This document shows positions 1-10,161 of a stretch of 64,000 nt of DNA, piece by piece. Each line of letters begins with the position of its first letter. Positions within the stretch are counted from its first letter, which is position 1. The DNA is taken from assembly GCF_030272615.1 (NCBI RefSeq), contig NC_081408.1, positions 764,354,173 through 764,418,172 on the forward strand. The letters are read 5' to 3'. The notes beneath the pieces were generated by a model. The model did no database searches. It saw only the letters and a list, made by a program, of their open reading frames with translations, and was not told the DNA's origin. The DNA is from Cryptomeria japonica (taxonomy: Eukaryota; Streptophyta; Pinopsida; Cupressales; Cupressaceae). Both the position numbers and the translations under genes were made by a program.

Positions 1-1501
1 GAGTCGTGTTTGACCAGATGATTGGTTCTCTCTTCTTGAACTCCGTTCGTCTGACCATGTGTATTCCTTGGTTCAAGTTCGTCTGAGTTAGTCTAGTGTC
101 GTATGGGAAAGTGGCTTTCGATTGGGGGCCGCGCCCAAAGTGGCTGCTGGATAACCCGTCGAAAGTGAGTCTAATAAGTGATAACCTAAATAGATTAGAA
201 AATAATCTCTAAATAAGATAATGTGCCTCACACATGGGACGAATGCTATCATAGATTCGGCATGCTGTGAGAAGGCCTGAAATGGCAAACTACCTTCCTT
301 GTCTTCACGAGAGGATGTGTGGGTCCACATGAGGCTTGGATGGGCCGGAAGTTCGGATTAGGTTGCCAGGGCTACCAGTGTATGGGCCGGGACCTATGAA
401 GACTTGCCATGGTATCCATACCAGGTTGTGTGATGACACTTGTCCCTACGTTCGCTAGTGTTTTGTCGTTTTGTCCTGTTTTGAGTACCCTTGTGAGTCG
501 TCCTTTGTCTCCGCCCTTGTGAGTGTCGGTTTCATGTTAGACCTTGGGTGGTGATGGCTCAGTTTTATGGATGCTCTCCTAGACCTCTTGTTATTAGCTT
601 TGATTATGTTCAGCTGGATCCTGTTCCTTGTAAGGATCGTTTATGTATTAATTGACCGATGCGGTCGTTTGTTTATTGTTATGTATCGCCTTGATGGCTG
701 GATTGTATAGTGTAACCTCTTGTACTCTTAACCTTATTATTTATCCGAGGGGGTCTTGCAGTTGCGCAGACCCGGAGATGTAGCCCTTTAGGGGTGAACT
801 CCGAGATCATTCGGTGTTATGTGATGTATTCTCTTATGTTCCTTTATTCAGCTTTTTCATGTATGATTAATTTATGTAAAATGGTTAAGTGGATAATTGG
901 AATTAACTGTTAATGCTTATACTTAGTTCTATCTTGAATGCCATGTAGTTCGAATGCATAATTGGTTGAGATGTGATTTATCGTAATGCATATGTGAAAT
1001 CGTCCTTTTAATGCAATAAGTTGGAATATGGAATAATGCATCTTAGAGTAATGAATTTTACTCAGTCGTTGTTAAGAAATTTATTATGCTTGGAAAGATC
1101 TCTTATGCCATGATGAAATCCTAGTGTATTAGAAAAGGTAGATGTATGGTTTGTAATTTTAAAATGAAAAGATTGAATGAAGTTTATGAATGGATCTTAA
1201 ATGATGAATCTTGCTTGTGATTTATATTTCCATCCTTTGAAAGAAATTATCCTGATTGTGAATTATCTCGTTATTAAGATATTCAGCTTTTGGATTAATT
1301 GTGTGTGTAAAGTGTATTGTGAAAATTTAAGTAATCTCGTTGGGAAACTCTTTAGGAGATTGTCGTTAATGTCTTCGGCTATGTTATCTGAATCTTTGTT
1401 TATCTTGTTGCATCTTATGTGTTGTAACTTTAAAAAAAAATTTGCACTCTATTCTTGTTATTTTAGCTTATCCCTTCGGGGTTTCCTGGCGGGGCATTAC
1501 A
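1..1501 (+). mobile_element. 3' part of an LTR (solo LTR or 3' LTR), inserted in Tat A pol
   Basis: No coding sequence was seen. The segment ends in GGGGCATTACA, the TG...CA style end of a Ty3/gypsy LTR. The sequence changes abruptly after 1501 to the pol frame of a Tat element. Alignment with the second Tat copy near 34405-34425 shows that the bases right after 1501 (GACAC) already belong to pol, so the break is exact and GACAC is the likely right-hand target duplication. The left end lies outside the window, so a solo LTR and a full element cannot be told apart. A patch near 755-815 (cagacccggagatgtagccc) resembles LTR sequence of plant chromodomain Ty3 elements, but the lineage is not assigned. 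Confidence 0.6.
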
Positions 1502-2971
1502 GACACTCTAAAGACATCATTTACTACTATCACTTTTGAGCAGATACCAAGAGATCAGAATCGAGCTGCTGACGCTATGGCTACCATCGCATCTCTCCTA
1601 GATCTTCCACAAAATTCAACACGCTACGAGTTCTTGGTCGAACAGCTTTGGATCCCCGCTTATGATATCCCTGAATCCGAGATGATATGTCGCCTTGTCA
1701 GTTCTGAATCCCCATGGTACGGTGAGTTCTACACCTATCTCCGCGATCACACCTTTCCTCCCAACCAATCAAATAACCAACGTAAAACCTTCATTCGCCA
1801 AACTGCTCGATATACCATTATTGCCAAAACCCTATACCGACGTGGTCTTGATGGTACTCTCCTTCGATGTCTGGAACAAGATGAGATAACAAAGGCCTTG
1901 GAAGAGGTACATGAAGGAATTTGTGGAACCCATGCAAGTGGTCCATCACTAGCCAAGAAACTCCTGCACAATGGATACTATTGGCCATCTATGGAAAAGG
2001 ATTCCTACTACTTTGTCAGAAAATGCAAGAAATGCCAAGTTCATGGCGACCTGATACATGCACCAGCCTAGGAACTGCAACCAATCACGACACCATGGCC
2101 TTTCTGTCAATGGGGTCTTGACCTTGTGGGTAAGATTCATCCATCTTCATCTAATGGCCATAAATTCATTATTACCGCCACCAAATATTTCACAAAGTGG
2201 ATCGAAGCTGTTCCACTTACCCAAGTCACCGGCAAGCAGATCGCTTCATTCATCCTCAACTACATCATTTGCCGGTATGGTGTACCCATGTCCATCATCA
2301 TAGATAACGGTCTTCCTTTCAAAAATCAGGATGTCCATGAACTTTGTGAGAAATTTCATATCCAACACCGCTTTTCCACTCCCTACTATCCACAAGGCAA
2401 TGGTCAGGCCGAAGCATCCAATAAAAACATATTGAGGATCCTAAAGAAGACAGTTAATGATGTCGGTCGTGATTGGCATGTTCAACTAAATCCAGCGCTA
2501 TGGGCATATCGAACTAGCATTTGAACCCCTACAGGTGCAACTCCTTATTCATTGGTCTATGGTGCAAAAACTATCTTGCCTATTGAGGTCGAGATACCAT
2601 CATTACAGGTTTCCTTGCACAATCTCATCGATGACGAAGCCTACAGAGTATCCTGTCTTCAGGACTTAGAATTACTTGATGAGAAGCGACAAGCTGCATA
2701 CAACCATCTCAAAACCTATCAGCAGCGCATGAGCAGAAGCTACAATCATCGAGTTAGACCTCGTACATTTGAGGTAGGTGATCTTGTTCTCCGAGAGAAT
2801 CCTCGCAACCAACCAAACAGAGAACATCAGGGAAAGTTTGAATCAAACTGGCTAGGCCCATATGTTGTCACTGCTGTATTCGGGTCCGGGGCATATCAGT
2901 TGGCTACATCAGAAGGAGAACCGCTTGCAGATCCAATCAACAGCATGCACCTAAAACGGTTTTATACCTAA
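1502..2971 (+). pseudogene. Tat A pol remnant: RNase H tail and integrase
   Basis: One reading frame continues from 1502 to the TAA at 2969-2971 and is broken by TAG at 2069 and TGA at 2522. It begins in the archaeal-type RNase H, whose last acidic residue lies in PRDQNRAADAMA. The integrase H-H-C-C finger follows at about 1909-2035, then the core. The position expected to hold the first catalytic acid reads K (ITATKYFTKW). The second is D (IIDNG) and the third is E (GQAEASN). The C-terminal part (YNHRVRPRTFEVGDLVL) is intact. The neighbouring residues predict Q at the TAG and R at the TGA. Copy B carries stops at the same two positions. The protein would have integrated element cDNA; this copy cannot encode it. 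Confidence 0.85.
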
Positions 2972-3117
2972 GGTGTACAGAGCATCAGGCTCCCCTACAT
3001 ATCAGAAAATACCAAAAACATTCAGAAAAATGCCCTAAAGAAAATACAAAAACATCAAAAGAGTAAAGAAAAATCATGCATCCAAACGGTGAAACAACCA
3101 CTCCGGTGGCACTTTGG

Positions 3118-3186
3118 GTAAGTGCGATGGTGAAAAACTGGCAAATAGGTGCCACTCGTAAAGGCTATGGCTCCATTGTCTTTCAG
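3118..3186 (+). other. Possible 69-nt intron in the Tat 3' region (copy A)
   Basis: The segment starts G|GTAAGT and ends TTTCAG|A. The two homologous segments in copy B (36033-36101 and 50261-50329) have the same length and the same ends, apart from TTTTAG in the last. This fits a very short plant intron, but homology alone also explains equal lengths. No transcript evidence is available here. Confidence 0.3.
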
Positions 3187-3399
3187 ACTTGTTGCGATCA
3201 CATCCACTTCATACATGCATCCATCCATCCAAAACCATGGCTTGTTATTCCTCTGCAATTATGATAAGTACTCCATACATCTTGCATCCCGCTTTTTCAT
3301 CGTCATGTCTAAAACTGGGGGCAATGCCTTTAAACCTATTGATGGAAGTGGATTCTATATTGTCTTATGATTCATTAAGTTCTTCATTTAAGCAATCAT

Positions 3400-3512
3400 C
3401 AAAATACCAAAAACATTCAAAAATATCTCACCAAAATACCAAAAACATCCAAAAACAATTCAAAATCCAAAAACATCGGAAAACATCGAAAATCACACAA
3501 AAACATGGCAAC
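3400..3512 (+). repeat. A-rich periodic run, CCAAAAACAT units
   Basis: Imperfect copies of CCAAAAACATyC spaced about 10-25 nt apart follow the pol stop at some distance. Equivalent runs occur at about 36310-36520 and 50545-50760 in copy B, so the feature belongs to this Tat family. Confidence 0.6.
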
Positions 3513-3671
3513 ACCTTGTACATACTCATCCATGCAGATACCAAGACAAACATTGACAAAATACTCACACACTGACCATTTACCAATCAAACCACACAAT
3601 CAACATCAACACTCAAAACTGTCTTCAACAAGGATGCATCCTTCCTTACCAAAACAAAGACAAAAGTGACG

Positions 3672-3689
3672 TTTTCTTTGACAAGAAAA
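3672..3689 (+). other. Conserved small hairpin TTTTCTT-TGAC-AAGAAAA
   Basis: A perfect 7-bp stem with a TGAC loop. It is retained with its flanks at 36688-36707 and 50919-50938, where the stem is 8 bp. The function is unknown; it lies in the 3' region of every copy in this window. Confidence 0.5.
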
Positions 3690-4988
3690 TTAGGTTAAGC
3701 TATCAAATACTTGGTTGATTTGTGAGTATAATCATTCGTTTAATGGTATCGGGATCTTTCAGCATTGTTTTGTATTGTTTGCGCAGTATTTTCCGATGAA
3801 GTTCTGGGGCATGTACTAATGGTGTCTACGTGGGAAGTTCACCAAGCTATGTGATCTTATGCAAAATGCAGTTATAGATCATTACGGCTTGCTGACTACA
3901 ACGTATACCTCGACCATATGGGCATGAACCATTACCAAGGATCCTTATTCTTTATTCTTTATGTATATACTGTTTGTTTGTAGGTACAATGCTTTTCCTT
4001 TGGTTCCTCCTACCTCATCCAAACTGGATAAAGGTTTTATCTCTTAGTACGGTATGCACTTGTCTCAGGATATGATCAGCCTAAGATCAAGGAGGACGAT
4101 CCAAGTCATGCATGAATAGAGATAATCCTTGTCTGTTCCGCAAGCAATACTCTGGTCGACTTGACCCTTATATCAAGTCATTTGTATTAACTTGCTATAT
4201 AAAATCCATGAAAGGAATACTCAGGTCATCTTGAATCATTATGTCAAGATGCTTGTATTCTCTTCCAACATTTTAAAGCTCAATGATGAAAATAGAGCAC
4301 TATGGATCGTCATTTCATCTCATCTGTTTATATATTGCATTCCGCTGCATATCACCCATCTGTTCGCTCATTCATATGTAGGTTTTATATGCAAAAGTGA
4401 CCATTAAAAACTGGTCTTGGATACAATCACGACCGAGTACTCTGATACATCATCAATGCATCATGCAAAGTCTTACAAACCTTGCATTCCTCATGATCAT
4501 ATCATCCTCACATTCAGTTGCATCTTGCATTAAACATTCATGTCATTTTTAACTTTGCATATAGTTCATTTTCTTGACATTTAGTTTTCATCAATCATTT
4601 GCATCATTGCATTAATCATAAATAAATTGGATTCATTCATGGGATCAAATTGTCTTTGATTATTTTAAATCATTTACTAGGCATTCATATAGTGTCGATT
4701 ATCCATCATCATTTTATCATCCTTTATCATTGCATACATTCATTTATAGTTAAAAAGTGCATTCATTCATTCATTAATAAGTATCTTATTATGCTCATTT
4801 TAGGATTCATTCGCATTGCATTCATTTATCCTCTTTTTAATTGCATTAAGGTGCAGTTATTAAAAACATAAGTTATAGTATCATCACATTATCCTTTGTA
4901 CTTAAATCATATTTAAAGCATTTAGAATCATAAAATCCATTTGTTTACAAAACATTGGTTCTTAACATTTTATATCCATTATGCATAT

Positions 4989-5118
4989 GCTTTCATTTAA
5001 CACATTACCATATAAACATTTGTACTTTACATTTTGTTTATCCATGTTGCATTCATTTAACACATTATCATATAAACATTTGTACTTTACATTTTGTTTA
5101 TCCATATTGCATTCATTT
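4989..5118 (+). repeat. 60-bp tandem repeat, about 2.2 copies
   Basis: The period is exactly 60 bp (unit contains ATTCATTTAACACATTA followed by a CATTTGTACTTTACATTTTG stretch). Units differ by only a few substitutions. It lies inside the AT-rich part of the Tat A 3' region. Confidence 0.85.
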
Positions 5119-5671
5119 GACAAATATCTAGATGCATATTCATACATAACATCATTCATTCAACCATTACATTAACATCATCGCATAAATTATCATTGCA
5201 TAGAAAACAACACCATCATGTTCATATATCATCATAAGCATACATCATCATCATAGCATTACATACATAAAAGCATTACATCAACAAAACAAAACAAATC
5301 ATACATAAACCTGCATTCATATGTCAGTATCATCATCAAAACATGCATATAGGCAACATCTCATCAAATGCATACATGTACACATATCCATCTAAACAAT
5401 AAACTCATCATCCTGCATAAACCTCCATACATAATCAAATGCATATCATCAAAATATGGGATCTCCTCATATATCATCTCATATATCAGAGTACAATGAA
5501 GTCTACAAAATCGGCTACCAAGAGCCATCCAAGATACAGTCCAAAACATAGACAAGGATACAATACATATATGCATGCAAAAATGCTCTCTCAAATGCCA
5601 CTCTGGCCAGATGTTGTCCCCACACCTCCCCCTGCTCCACCACTGGTGCCTGCACCACCTGATCCATCTCT

Positions 5672-7603
5672 CTATGGAGGCCTCATCGAACCCCCACTCC
5701 CTCCTGCATCTCCTGATCTCTCCCTCCTCAAAGGACCCATCACTCCCCCACTGCTCTGCACCCTTTGCGATCGCTCTGATCTCGCCTGCCGCATCTGCGA
5801 ATAACTAAGAGCTCGCTGACTCACTGGCACCACCTGCTCATATAAACCCCGCCAGTACTCTATCTCCGCCTGAGCTCGCCGCATCTCCCTCATCACCTCC
5901 CCTGTAGGCCCCTGTGCTCCTACTCCAACCCGGACTCTCTCCTGCAGCTCCGCCAATCTCTCCACTGCAGTATCTCTCTCCCGCAGCACCACTGTCAGCT
6001 CTGACTCCCGTGCAAATAGCTGCACATCCCTAGCTGCCACCTCTGCCTCCAAATCCTCTATCCGCGTCTGCAAGCGCACTATAATGTGATCCCGCAAATC
6101 TCCAGTGGCTCCCTCCCCGGTGTCCATAGCTGCCTCCCCTACACCACCCTCTCCAGTAGTCCCCTCCCCTCTGTCCATCGGGATCTCTCTTTCCATCCCC
6201 CTCCCACTCAGCTGCCCTCCTCTCGGTATCAGTGGTCCCTGTGAGATCTGTAGAGGCAGTCCACCTCTCCCTCTGCGCTGACTCTGCATCCCCAACCCTC
6301 CTCCACCTCCACCCTGTCCTCCATCTCCTCCTCCACCACCTCCTCCATCTCCTTCGTCTCCTCCGCCTCCTCTTCCTCCTCCTCCTCCATCTCCTCGACC
6401 TCCTGCCCTCCTCCATCTCCGTCCCCTCTCATCCTCAAACGCTGGGATCGGCTCTGCTGGATCTGATATCCGTAAGATTGGGTGCGCCGCCCGATACTGC
6501 GTGTACTCATCTGTAACCCTTGCATCAACGACCCTCGGTCGTAGGTCCCATGGCCTTGCCTGTAGTGTCTGAAACTCTGCCAGTGCCTGATCATAAGGTA
6601 GCACTGGACCCCATGCATACCTCTCTCGAATCACCCGCGCATACTCTCCAGATCCACTGGGCAGTCCCTGCTACCGTCCAAACTGTCTCATCACTTGCCC
6701 AGGCACCTATCTCTCCACATGGTATCAAGTCCTCCCAATGAGGAATCGGGTCATGAAAACATAAGGCAGTGCCTCTACGTCATCATCCCATGGCTCACAC
6801 TCCAAGTATGGCCGCCATATCACTACATCCAGGTCATCCAATGCTCGCCGCCACCACTCTAACTTCCCCAAGTGGGGCTGACTCATCATGCCACTGTACA
6901 TAAACATGTACGGCTGGTCCACTGCCCGGAATCTGAGACTCACTGGTTGAGTCACTGGTAGGTGCTCCCACGCCCAAATATGCAGCAGCGTCATGCCCAC
7001 TACTAAGGAACCCCTCCCCCGGTATACTACCTCATGAAGCTCCTGATACATGTGCGCTAGCACGCACGGCCCCCATGCAAATCGAGTCCCCTCGGTCATC
7101 ATCATCTCGATAACCTGTCCCCATCCCACCACCAACCCATGTGACCGCCTGTCTGGACACAGCAGTCCTCCCACAATCCCTGACAAAACTGCTGGAAGTG
7201 GCTCATACAGTGCCGCTATATCCTCCCACGCGATCGAGCCATCATCAATGAACACATCCTCATCAAAAATCTGCTGCACGGCCACAGTCCCCCAGGATCT
7301 ATCGTATGTGACCAGCTCTCCTCGAATCAGAATCTGTAGGATGCGCCACACATCCTCCAAGGTCACGGTCATCTCCCCCTGTGCCAAATGAAAGGTGCAC
7401 GTCTCACTGTGCCACCGCTCTGCCAGTGTTGTGATCAATCCGTGATTCATACGAATCACGGGCATATGCATCACCTCATAAAGACCAGTCGCTGCAATAC
7501 AATCAATCTTTGCCTGGGTCAATCGATCCCGCAACCCTTGTGTCGCAGGATGGCGCTCGCGTAACTGCAACACGCGCAAATCCTCCTGCACATAGACATT
7601 CAT
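5672..7603 (-). pseudogene. Antisense plant mobile domain (PMD) gene of Tat A
   Basis: A single minus-strand frame runs from ATG at 7603 to the stop at 5672 (about 640 codons). It is broken only by TGA at 6727-6725 and TAG at 6709-6707 and 6673-6671. Residues 1-290 resemble the plant mobile domain (aminotransferase-like family). Typical stretches are RWHSETCTFHLAQGEMTVTL, then DVWRILQ, and a W-rich C-terminal part (LEWWRRAL). Then come a Gly/Arg-rich tract (about residues 400-440) and a charged coiled-coil-like helix (LQTRIEDLEAEVAARD onward). PMD ORFs opposite to gag-pol are known passengers of Tat and related elements; their role is unsettled. The gene is clearly more GC-rich than its surroundings. 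A TATAAAT box and an AGCGCT array lie upstream on its own strand. All three stops fit single C-to-T changes. Confidence 0.8.
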
Positions 7604-7606
7604 CAA

Positions 7607-7869
7607 TCACCATCAATTGTTTTATTTTCAAACTTTCTTAAGTTTAAACATAAACTATCAACAGATACTTTGATCAAGTATCTTCGGGTCTCAACAGGTA
7701 AGCAATCATGGCCACCTAGACTTCCACGGGCATTTATCCTAACAAATGACCTAAGTCTTATCAGGCTGCTATGGTTCAAAACAACTCCCACTTTACATTG
7801 CCCACCATCCATCATTAGGCATCGGGAGATTTTCTTCATCCAAACTGGGGCATCTTTTTATCCTCAAGC
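7607..7869 (-). other. Leader of the antisense PMD gene, block shared with Tat B
   Basis: No gene. Positions about 7640-7700 (gatcaagtatcttcgggtct) are repeated at 37430 and 51620 in copy B. In copy B this block lies in the 3' region without any PMD gene next to it. Confidence 0.5.
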
Positions 7870-8220
7870 AAAAGCGCTATTTAACCAACAAAAGCGCTAG
7901 TTTTCCACAATAGTGCTACAACTATAACAACAGCGTTCAATCAGCTCTACCATAGCGCTACAACTGCAAAAGTGCTAAAACCCTTCTACGATAGCGCTAT
8001 TTTAACACAATAGCGCTTAATTAACCCAGCAATAGCGCTACTTAACCAATAGCGCTAAAACTTACACACAATAGTGCTAATGCATGGCAAAAGCACTCAA
8101 ACAAAGGGACAATAGCGCCATTGCGGCACAATAGTGCTAGTTTATGGAGCAATAGCGCCATTGCGGCACAATAGCGCTAGTTTATGGAGCAAAAGCGCCA
8201 AAACAACAGTTCCAGCGCTC
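7870..8220 (-). repeat. AGCGCT-rich interspersed array (copy A)
   Basis: About nine exact AGCGCT hexamers and about ten one-base variants (AGTGCT, AGCGCC, AGCACT) occur 12-35 nt apart. On the minus strand most read as AGCGCTWTTG followed by a variable spacer. A 40-bp unit is tandemly doubled at about 8108-8190. The array lies between the TATA box and the start codon of the antisense PMD gene. A similar array in the same orientation relative to the coding strand lies in the Tat B leader. Confidence 0.85.
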
Positions 8221-8465
8221 TTGCTCCGACTTGACTTTAACTCAGCTAAAACCCTATAAAAAATGCACAAAAATTAAGTTTTCGAATTTGCGTACCGCTG
8301 ATCCGTAGTCATCTGAGCGTTGGAACCGTCGGACTCGCTCGAATCTGTGCTCGGTGATCGGAATCGGCATCGTTGTTGCTGCTTACTCCTCCAAACGTCA
8401 CTATCAGAGCTCTCGTTTTCAACTGGTCGCGGTCACAAATGATCCTATTTCACCCTTTTCACCCC

Positions 8466-8472
8466 ATTTATA
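8466..8472 (-). promoter_or_regulatory. Candidate TATA box for the antisense PMD gene
   Basis: The minus strand reads TATAAAT in a GC-rich setting (gaaggg-TATAAAT-ggggtg). Initiation about 30 nt downstream would give a leader of roughly 830 nt that contains the AGCGCT array and ends at the PMD ATG. This is predicted from position and motif only. Confidence 0.4.
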
Positions 8473-8628
8473 CCCTTCGTGGTCACCGTAACTTCTCCCC
8501 GCTCACCGTCGTGGTCCCCATGAACTTCTCGAGCCCCCCATTTCTCCACGTTTCTCCCATTTTTTTCTATTTTTCACCCGTATGGCTAACTTCTTCTCTT
8601 CTACCACCCTGCCAATTTTCATTTTTTT

Positions 8629-8675
8629 TCGAGAGATCGCTCGATTTTTCAAAAAAATTTCGGGCCATCTCTCGA
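8629..8675 (+). other. Conserved hairpin upstream of the polypurine tract (copy A)
   Basis: Arms TCGAGAGAT (8629-8637) and ATCTCTCGA (8667-8675) are perfectly complementary over 9 bp. Copy B has the same arms at 52182-52190 and 52219-52227, although the loop differs, so the stem is kept while the loop drifts. Confidence 0.55.
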
Positions 8676-8769
8676 GGGGGCATACCACCCATTAAATTAA
8701 CATTTTATGGGGCATTTCTTCACACCTATTTTTCTTTCTTTGAAATGACGCGATAAACCGCACCGTTTC

Positions 8770-8782
8770 AAAGAGGGGCAAA
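8770..8782 (+). other. Polypurine tract of Tat A
   Basis: AAAGAGGGGCAAA directly precedes the LTR start TGTAG. The same tract precedes the LTR at 52336. It would prime plus-strand DNA synthesis. Confidence 0.85.
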
Positions 8783-10161
8783 TGTAGTCACACAAATATG
8801 TCCATTTTAATTAAATGAATATTTCGTATTTATTTGATTAAAAATCCACTAGCCATCAAATTAATATTTAATTAATTCATCCCCAAACATTCTTCTATTA
8901 ATTAAATAAATTATTCAATTTATTTTAATTAATTCATTAAATCAAATTTCAATCAATTAAATAAATAAAATCTATTTAATAAACCCCCCTATTCCTCTTT
9001 TAAATAAATTAAATAAAACATTTATTTAAATCATTATCCCCACCCCACTTGCATTTTCCTACAAATGCAACTTGCACACATTTATTGGAATAAATGAATT
9101 TTTTTTTTTTTTTTAAATCCTATTTTCCCTCACCCAACAAATCCACTTGCAAAAATCTAATCCCCTTCTAGATTCTTATAACCCCTTCCTAATTAGCCTA
9201 ATCCATCCCCTAATTATTGTCACATTCCTAAGCAAAATGGAGTCACTTCTCAAAGACTCCAAAGTCTTTGAAAAGCATTTAATGCTTTGTGTGTTCAACA
9301 AATTAACCCCCAAAGTCTTCCAAGACCACTAATGGCTCTTACATGACCATTTATGGCTCTTACATAACCATTTATGGTTATTTCAAAACTTGTCCCCCCA
9401 AACATTTATTGTTTTGACCATATTCATCTATTTCACATTTGCACAAGAGTTTATCCATTGGATAAAAGCTTTATTCTTTGAATAAAGAATTTATTCATTC
9501 AATTAACCTTGACTTTAACTTCCAAAGTCATATCAAGCATTTAATGTTTATTCCCTCCCCTCTCAACCTATCTCACATTGACACTTGTCATCCTGGGATT
9601 GGGTTGAAAGCCCTCACATGGATTTGAAATCATTCAATTCTGACCCTTGTTGAGATTATTCAATCTCAACCATCCATTGCTCCATTTTCCCTATAAATAG
9701 AGCCCATTTCTTCATAATCCAGATCCTGAAAACTTGTATGCATTTAAACTATAGGCATTTTAAGAGAGCATTTTAGCATAATCATCTAATATCTTGTTAT
9801 TTTGGTTAAAATATATCATTTTAGCATCAATAGCATAGCATTAGCTTTTTATTTCACATTTAGAGCTCAATACTACAATCTCAATCCTCCATAAACATCC
9901 ATAGTGCAAAAAGTTGTTGAGAGCTACACTATTTTGGAACTTGGAGAGGAGAGGAACAAGGGAGAAGGAGCTAAGGCCATGTTAAGAGGTAGTTGGAGAT
10001 GCCTCATAATATTTGTTTCGTTTATTAGATACATTAGCATGCTTTTAGTGTCTCTCTTGGTATGCTTTTTTAGATTAGTTTTTGATTGACTAACATTAAC
10101 GGTTTCGTGTCTTTTGTGTTATTCATCATTTGCTAACCTTGTGCCATTTAGGAGGGCATCA
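8783..10161 (+). mobile_element. 3' LTR of Tat A
   Basis: It starts TGTAGTCACA right after the polypurine tract and ends GGGCATCA. It aligns along its length with 24586-26021 and 52336-53784. A TATA box (TATAAATA, 9692-9699) in CCCTATAAATAGAGC marks the U3/R side. Length is 1379 bp. Confidence 0.85.
9692..9699 (+). promoter_or_regulatory. LTR TATA box, Tat A
   Basis: TATAAATA in a context shared with the other two Tat LTRs; it is the likely core promoter for element transcription. Confidence 0.6.

Larger units (their letters stand above)
2972..5671 (+). other. Tat A 3' region, noncoding part
   Basis: No credible gene was found on either strand. The stretch is AT-rich. Its first 1.2 kb matches the sequence after pol in copy B (35878-37100 and 50107-51330), including a GTAAGT...TTTCAG segment, an A-rich periodic run and a small hairpin. 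From about 4400 to 5560 it is filled with CATT/CATC-type low-complexity sequence that has no clear counterpart in copy B. It ends at the stop codon of the antisense PMD gene. Confidence 0.6.
8221..8769. other. Region between AGCGCT array and polypurine tract
   Basis: No sense gene. Positions 8270-8580 are GC-rich for this window and hold the antisense TATA box. Positions 8625-8769 match 52178-52322 just upstream of the 3' LTR of copy B, including a hairpin. Confidence 0.5.
1502..10161 (+). mobile_element. Tat-lineage Ty3/gypsy element A (3' part)
   Basis: The retained parts are the end of the second RNase H, the integrase, a 5.8-kb 3' region with an antisense PMD gene, the polypurine tract (8770-8782) and the 3' LTR (8783-10161). 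The 5' half lies left of the window, beyond the LTR at 1-1501. Assignment to Tat rests on the integrase context (WPFCQWGLDLVG), the archaeal-type RNase H before it (seen fully in copy B) and the antisense extra ORF, which is known in this lineage. The bases after 10161 (GTGAT) continue as chromodomain-element LTR, so element A probably sits inside that LTR. Confidence 0.8.

Noticed and set aside
6030-6618. Other minus-strand and plus-strand frames with R-, E- or L-rich tracts
   Set aside because: They are shadow frames of the Gly-rich part of the antisense PMD gene.
8373-8756. 127-codon plus-strand open frame before the Tat A polypurine tract
   Set aside because: It lies in the noncoding 3' region, is Phe/Ser/Pro-rich from CT tracts, and is not open in copy B.
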